The notes under the pieces are model-generated. The model was not told the DNA's origin and did not search any database. It saw nothing but the letters and a program-made list of their open reading frames with translations. Shown in pieces: positions 38,055 to 38,871 of a stretch of 38,871 bases of DNA. Both the position numbers and the translations under genes were made by a program. Positions within the stretch are counted from its first letter, which is position 1, and each line of letters starts with the position of its first letter. Source of the DNA: an uncultured Prevotellaceae bacterium (GTDB lineage Bacteria > Bacteroidota > Bacteroidia > Bacteroidales > Bacteroidaceae); the NCBI GenBank assembly GCA_946185225.1, contig CAMHIM010000007.1, forward strand, positions 1 through 38,871, given 5' to 3'.

Positions 38055-38096
38055 AAAAAAAGGGGGGCACAACGCACAATAGCAAGTGGTGCCCCC
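38055..38096 (-). terminator. Rho-independent terminator downstream of the DUF2335-like gene
   Basis: Minus strand GGGGGCAC (38096..38089), 18-nt loop, GTGCCCCC (38070..38063), then C and T7 (38061..38055). Confidence 0.7.
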
Positions 38097-38150
38097 GCGA
38101 GGGAGCACCACTTATTGTTTTATCACACTGGGGGACAGTCCCCTTGTGAG
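38084..38150. repeat. Two-hairpin palindromic repeat, copy A
   Basis: AAGTGGTGCCCCCGCGAGGGAGCACCACTTATTGTTTTATCACACTGGGGGACAGTCCCCTTGTGAG; direct-repeat partner at 38739-38815. Confidence 0.85.
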
Positions 38151-38152
38151 AT

Positions 38153-38518
38153 CTATTCTTCATGTTTGTTCTGTTGAGCTTTCGCATAAACAAACAAGCC
38201 GGCCACAGAAGCAATTGCTCCAATTGCGACTCCTACTGCTGTACCTGAAGCACCATAATACAAAGAAAATCCAACAAGTACAGAGAGCACGATAACACTA
38301 ATAAAAGACAAAACAACAGAAAGGTACGTGATACGTATCCGATTCTTCAACAGTCGTTTCTCGTTTTCATGACGATGTTGCATTTCCTTTTCAGCCATGC
38401 ATATGATGCGTTCTGCCGCATTTGGCACTGCTTCATTATACTTAATAAGGGATTCAGGAGGAGGCAGTGGTCCAGAGAACTGCGAAACCTTAGTAAGTTT
38501 AGCATCCATCTTACTCAT
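38153..38518 (-). CDS. DUF2335-like small membrane protein
   Basis: 121 aa; FSGPLPPPESLIKYNEAVPNAAERIICMAEKEMQHRHENEK then two predicted TM segments; matches the remembered DUF2335 pattern. Confidence 0.7.
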   Translation of the reverse strand: MSKMDAKLTKVSQFSGPLPPPESLIKYNEAVPNAAERIICMAEKEMQHRHENEKRLLKNRIRITYLSVVLSFISVIVLSVLVGFSLYYGASGTAVGVAIGAIASVAGLFVYAKAQQNKHEE

Positions 38519-38669
38519 AGGTACTATACAAAATCATCGACTTCCTTATATCGTCACCTATTTTCAGCCAGTCAGACTGCATTGCCTCGGCATCTGACCG
38601 GGAAAGACGTCCCAACGGATTTCTTCCGATTCCGAAGAAGAACAACACACCATTCATCAATGTACTCAT
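38511..38669 (-). CDS. Small protein of unknown function, translationally coupled to the DUF2335-like gene
   Basis: ORF 38511..38723; a promoter -7 box lies inside the first codons, so the start is more likely MSTLMNGVLFFFG (38669). Ends SDAEAMQSDWLKIGDDIRKSMILYSTYE; 8-nt ATGAGTAA overlap with the next gene. Confidence 0.65.
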   Translation of the reverse strand: MSTLMNGVLFFFGIGRNPLGRLSRSDAEAMQSDWLKIGDDIRKSMILYSTYE

Positions 38670-38692
38670 AAGCCAAACATTTTTTAATGCTG

Positions 38693-38724
38693 CAAAGATA
38701 AGCCTTTTATCCTTTCCCTCCAAA
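38693..38724 (-). promoter_or_regulatory. Promoter of the DUF2335 cassette
   Basis: Minus-strand TTTG (38724..38721)-N20-TATCTTTG (38700..38693). Confidence 0.7.
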
Positions 38725-38738
38725 CTTTTTGACAGAAA

Positions 38739-38815
38739 AGTGGTGCTCCGCGAGGGAGCACCACTTGTTGTTTATCACACTGGGGTATCACACTGGGGGA
38801 CGGCCCCCCCTGTGA
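38739..38815. repeat. Two-hairpin palindromic repeat, copy B
   Basis: AAGTGGTGCTCCGCGAGGGAGCACCACTTGTTGTTTATCACACTGGGGTATCACACTGGGGGACGGCCCCCCCTGTGAG; perfect 12-bp first stem; internal duplication of TATCACACTGGGG. Confidence 0.85.
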
Positions 38816-38868
38816 GGCCGGTAGCGAGACAATGCCTGGTAGTTCTCTTCTGTCAATCCTGTTTTCAT
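38788..38868 (-). pseudogene. Truncated ORF resembling the N-terminus of a HEPN-domain protein, running into repeat copy B
   Basis: Manual minus-strand translation: MKTGLTEENYQALSRYRPHRGGRPPV*; the last residues are encoded by the repeat itself. Confidence 0.4.
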
Positions 38869-38871
38869 AAA

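Noticed and set aside
38041-38223. 60-aa minus-strand ORF MEQLLLWPACLFMRKLNRT...
   Set aside because: Overlaps the DUF2335 3' end out of frame and is largely encoded by the hairpin repeat and terminator.
38084-38815. CRISPR array from two similar repeats
   Set aside because: Only two copies, ~655 bp apart, with protein-coding DNA between; no spacer periodicity and no cas genes.
1-38871. tRNA or rRNA genes
   Set aside because: No cloverleaf-like or conserved rRNA sequence was recognised by eye; a tRNAscan run was not possible.

Overview
Window from a Bacteroidota genome, probably Prevotellaceae-like (inferred from SusC/SusD, FAS1 and CAZyme content and from TTTG-N19/20-TAnnTTTG promoters; no database check possible). 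Most of it is a large glycan-degradation locus. On the minus strand, reading right to left: FAS1 lipoprotein, SusC, SusD, FAS1, FAS1, SusC, SusD; a strong hairpin terminator; then a compact operon of GH115, a GltD-like flavoprotein, GH2, an SGNH+SASA double esterase and a CE7-like acetyl esterase; then an esterase/SGNH fusion with GH28. On the plus strand: PL11 and GH97. The left end holds hflX, a DUF4954 gene and what looks like a collapsed M16-peptidase remnant. The right end holds a small two-gene cassette (short ORF plus DUF2335-like membrane protein) bracketed by direct copies of a palindromic repeat, one copy of which appears to truncate a HEPN-like ORF. The less ordinary signals are: (1) the repeat-bracketed DUF2335 cassette, with two mutually exclusive hairpins (one a T7 terminator) just upstream of the PUL promoter; (2) tandem FAS1-SusC-SusD modules; (3) a gltD-like gene embedded in a CAZyme operon; (4) a palindromic repeat inserted in frame in the GH2 gene; (5) heptanucleotide tandem repeats, one inside a signal-peptide coding region; (6) a ~550-bp noncoding region rich in inverted repeats.
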